From Membranipora membranacea (Eukaryota > Bryozoa > Gymnolaemata > Cheilostomatida > Membraniporidae), in assembly GCA_914767715.1 (NCBI GenBank), contig OU612065.1:12526001-12590000 (forward strand): a DNA stretch of 64,000 bases. Reading direction: 5' to 3'. A program made the translations under genes and the position numbers. The first letter of the stretch is position 1. Every line of letters starts with the position of its first letter. Shown here piece by piece: positions 61,594 to 64,000 of the stretch. A model generated the notes under the pieces. That model saw only the letters and a list, made by a program, of their open reading frames with translations, ran no database searches and was not told the DNA's origin.

Positions 61594-64000
61594 GGTATCT
61601 CTCTAGCTTTATATATACACAATCTACAAAAGTAAATTGACCTATCAGAGCCTTGTTAGTGCCACACACCCTAGTATTATAATTTTGACGTCAGGGTTGT
61701 CAAGACAACATACTATGATGATCAAATTCCACAAACTCACGTGTGATGATGCAACACAAAAACTGGGAGGATATCCTTTGAATCTTCTTCCTCTTAGTGT
61801 ATGTATACTGATGCTATACATACATGTTAACCACAGTTAATATACAAAAATGATTAAAAATAAGTCAATATTAACAACATAATATGTTATTGGTAAATGT
61901 GGTGCTCATACTTCTGTATTATTGGGGCGCAATTCTCACGAACGCAGCTCACTCTCAGACTTTGATCATGTGGATACTACAGATATGCTGGCTTCAGTCA
62001 TATATTATTGAATGTTAGCGTCTCACATAATATGGGACAGACATAACTTTGAGGTATGTATAATTTGGGTTACCCAGATACGGACCCAGATACAGACTGA
62101 CGTACATAGATCACATGACCAGCACAGACATAATAACTTAAATCCGGAGTTGAAAAAGGATGACAGTTAATTGCAGGTTTAAAAAAAAAGAGTATTTCAT
62201 AAGCTTGTTTAAAAGCAATCATATAAAATACCCAAGGTGAAACTGGCAAGCGGTGTTAAACCGGCAATAGTGTCTTAAATAATATGTTGATTGAACATTT
62301 CTGTAAAGATAGCTGATAAGATAACAATCACGATTTTATGTTAAGTCTGAGTGAAGTTTTATTTCAATTGTTAGATGTAATTTGGTAGATTATATCTATC
62401 AATGAGTTAGTCAGAGTTGTCATAGCATAATAAAATGACATTCACTAATCCTTAAAACTGCTAAATCTGGCATTTTGGAAACAATGGAGTGGCATAGTGC
62501 TGGCTGCTTGGAGTGAGTGTTGCGGGAGTCTTCGGACAATGGTGGGAGTTCGTTTGATCTTGGTTTCGGTCCCCTTTGCTATCGTGCGATTGGTCTAGAG
62601 AACTGGTCAGCCTGGTGTCCCTATTGTTATGTTGCCCAACTCTGAACTCGGTGTCTAGGGTCAATTCGGTCCGCTATCAGTTACCTATCGAGTGCCAGAG
62701 GAAAATCATGTAATATATTATTTCTCCCTGCGTACACATTTAAATACTATTATTTACATTTTCTCTGACTGGAATATTTAAGATACGACTTTCCAAGTCA
62801 TAATCAAGAATGTACCATCATAAGAAAGCACACACTTGGAAGTAGCTAAAGGTACGATATTTTCCTTTTATTACCATATTTTTACACAAACTCTTGGTAA
62901 ACACTCCTTTGCAGCATTTCTTTCTGTATTTGCATACTTCGCATATACATGTATGCTTGTATTTGATATATTAATTCAAGCTTATTGACTCTAGAGCCTT
63001 ACCATTGTTTTTTATAACATCTTTTCAGACTTTACGGTGTATTTCACGACAAGATATTGCGTAGAATTAATAAAAGATTATCTACAAGATTATATCAGTA
63101 CCATCAGTCATCAGTAAACCTACCACTCTCATTATTCAAGTGCTGTGAACTAGCATAGATTGCTAAAATTTCCAAGAAATCTCCTACGCAGTTTCATTGA
63201 AAATTGATGTCTTAAGGGTTTTCTCGAATCGAAATAAGATCTTAAATAATAATCACCACAAAAGTGTAACCAGTAGTTTTCCGTCATGTTTTGACAGACC
63301 AACCATCATAGATCGTGCCAGAAACTGGTGCAACCAACTGAGCGCAACCAACAACTATTGTCTTAAGCTGTGTATACTTATTCCAATGCTGATTGATGGA
63401 AAAACTCAATTATTTAGAGAATTTTTTCGTAAATTGGTTCATGGAATTATTCCAGCAACCGAAGGTAAAACATTGTATTAACCTCATTTCCGAAATTCCA
63501 AGTAATGAACATTTTTTTCCAAATGATATTAATTTATAGCCAAGTTGATAGTATTCACCATTACGAACATCCGATGTCATGATCAACCCTGAACACCAGG
63601 CACTGAAATACAAGGCGCTGTAATGGCACATTATCAGGGTTGGTTGGTTAAAATCAAGGGTTAGTATCACATACAGCATCCTGGCACAAGGACGGCAAAT
63701 AGTATGTTGCCCAAAAACGCCAATTCTCACTCAGATTATTGACAGGTCAGAGCACACCTGGGGGCCCATCTGATGAATATACGTGCCAATAGAAAGTATT
63801 ATGACTGAACTTTGAAAATTACATATTCGGGCTGCTTTATATGATATGGTTTTAAGTCTTGGGTGCTTGTAGACTTACGCAGTACATATCTTTATCGTCT
63901 CAAACCGAACTCTATTAACTTGACTTGACTAGATTACAGTAAATAATAATTAACAGCTTCCTGGACTGCTTATGTGTATTATTATGTATTACTTCTTATC
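61594..64000. other. Region upstream of NT5C2
   Basis: The first few hundred bases should hold the NT5C2 promoter and 5' UTR. Beyond that I see no supportable gene. Open frames at about 63197-63481 (+) and 63410-63730 (-) lack a convincing start or any family similarity I recognise. Confidence 0.45.

Noticed and set aside
63197-63481. Open frame ending at a GGTAAAA donor-like site (possible first exon)
   Set aside because: The frame lacks an ATG near its start and matches no family I know. The donor-like sequence alone is weak evidence.

Overview
This window is nuclear DNA from a bilaterian invertebrate. It is AT-rich, its genes have many small exons with ordinary GT-AG introns of about 0.1 to 2 kb, AATAAA polyadenylation signals are visible, and transposon debris sits in introns. 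The gene set (CaaX-box nuclear lamin, ataxin-1 AXH protein, muscle-type myosin regulatory light chain, Ikaros/Hunchback-like zinc-finger factor, a single U1A/U2B''-type snRNP protein) is animal. The second half of the myosin light chain looks more like molluscan and annelid light chains than vertebrate ones, so a spiralian such as a mollusc, annelid or brachiopod is my best guess; this is inference.

Layout, left to right: 3' part of a Pur-alpha gene (+, 858-2349, 5' end off the window); U1A/U2B''/SNF snRNP protein (-, 3676-5692); a 5.8-kb stretch with no gene I can support; ataxin-1-like gene (+, 11507-13154); nuclear lamin (+, 14903-21127, 11 exons, CaaX box CSIM); mitochondrial ATP synthase subunit f (-, 22498-25348) with a broken LINE reverse transcriptase in its first intron; glycogen branching enzyme (+, 25871-33913, 15 coding exons); a large RasGEF protein with an N-terminal GARIL/FAM71-like domain (+, 34938-45484, 16 coding exons); an Ikaros/Hunchback-like zinc-finger gene (-, 45805-47347); myosin regulatory light chain (+, 49044-53108); NT5C2-type cytosolic purine 5'-nucleotidase (-, 54403-61593, 11 exons); then 2.4 kb with nothing recognisable.

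The exon models were joined by hand using splice sites, reading phase and family similarity. All phases close, and nearly all donors are GT. The one exception is a RasGEF intron that seems to need a GC donor. The genes do not form a pathway; this is an ordinary mix of housekeeping and muscle or developmental genes. Subunit f and branching enzyme are divergent with about 520 bp between start codons. The RasGEF and zinc-finger genes converge with 3' ends that probably overlap.

Most worth a second look: the GARIL-like plus RasGEF architecture, the GC-donor intron with an in-frame stop beside it, a recent 99-bp tandem duplication that copies a 3' splice site in NT5C2, a perfect CArG box upstream of the myosin gene, a PLDLS CtBP-type motif in the zinc-finger protein, and a foldback element family.
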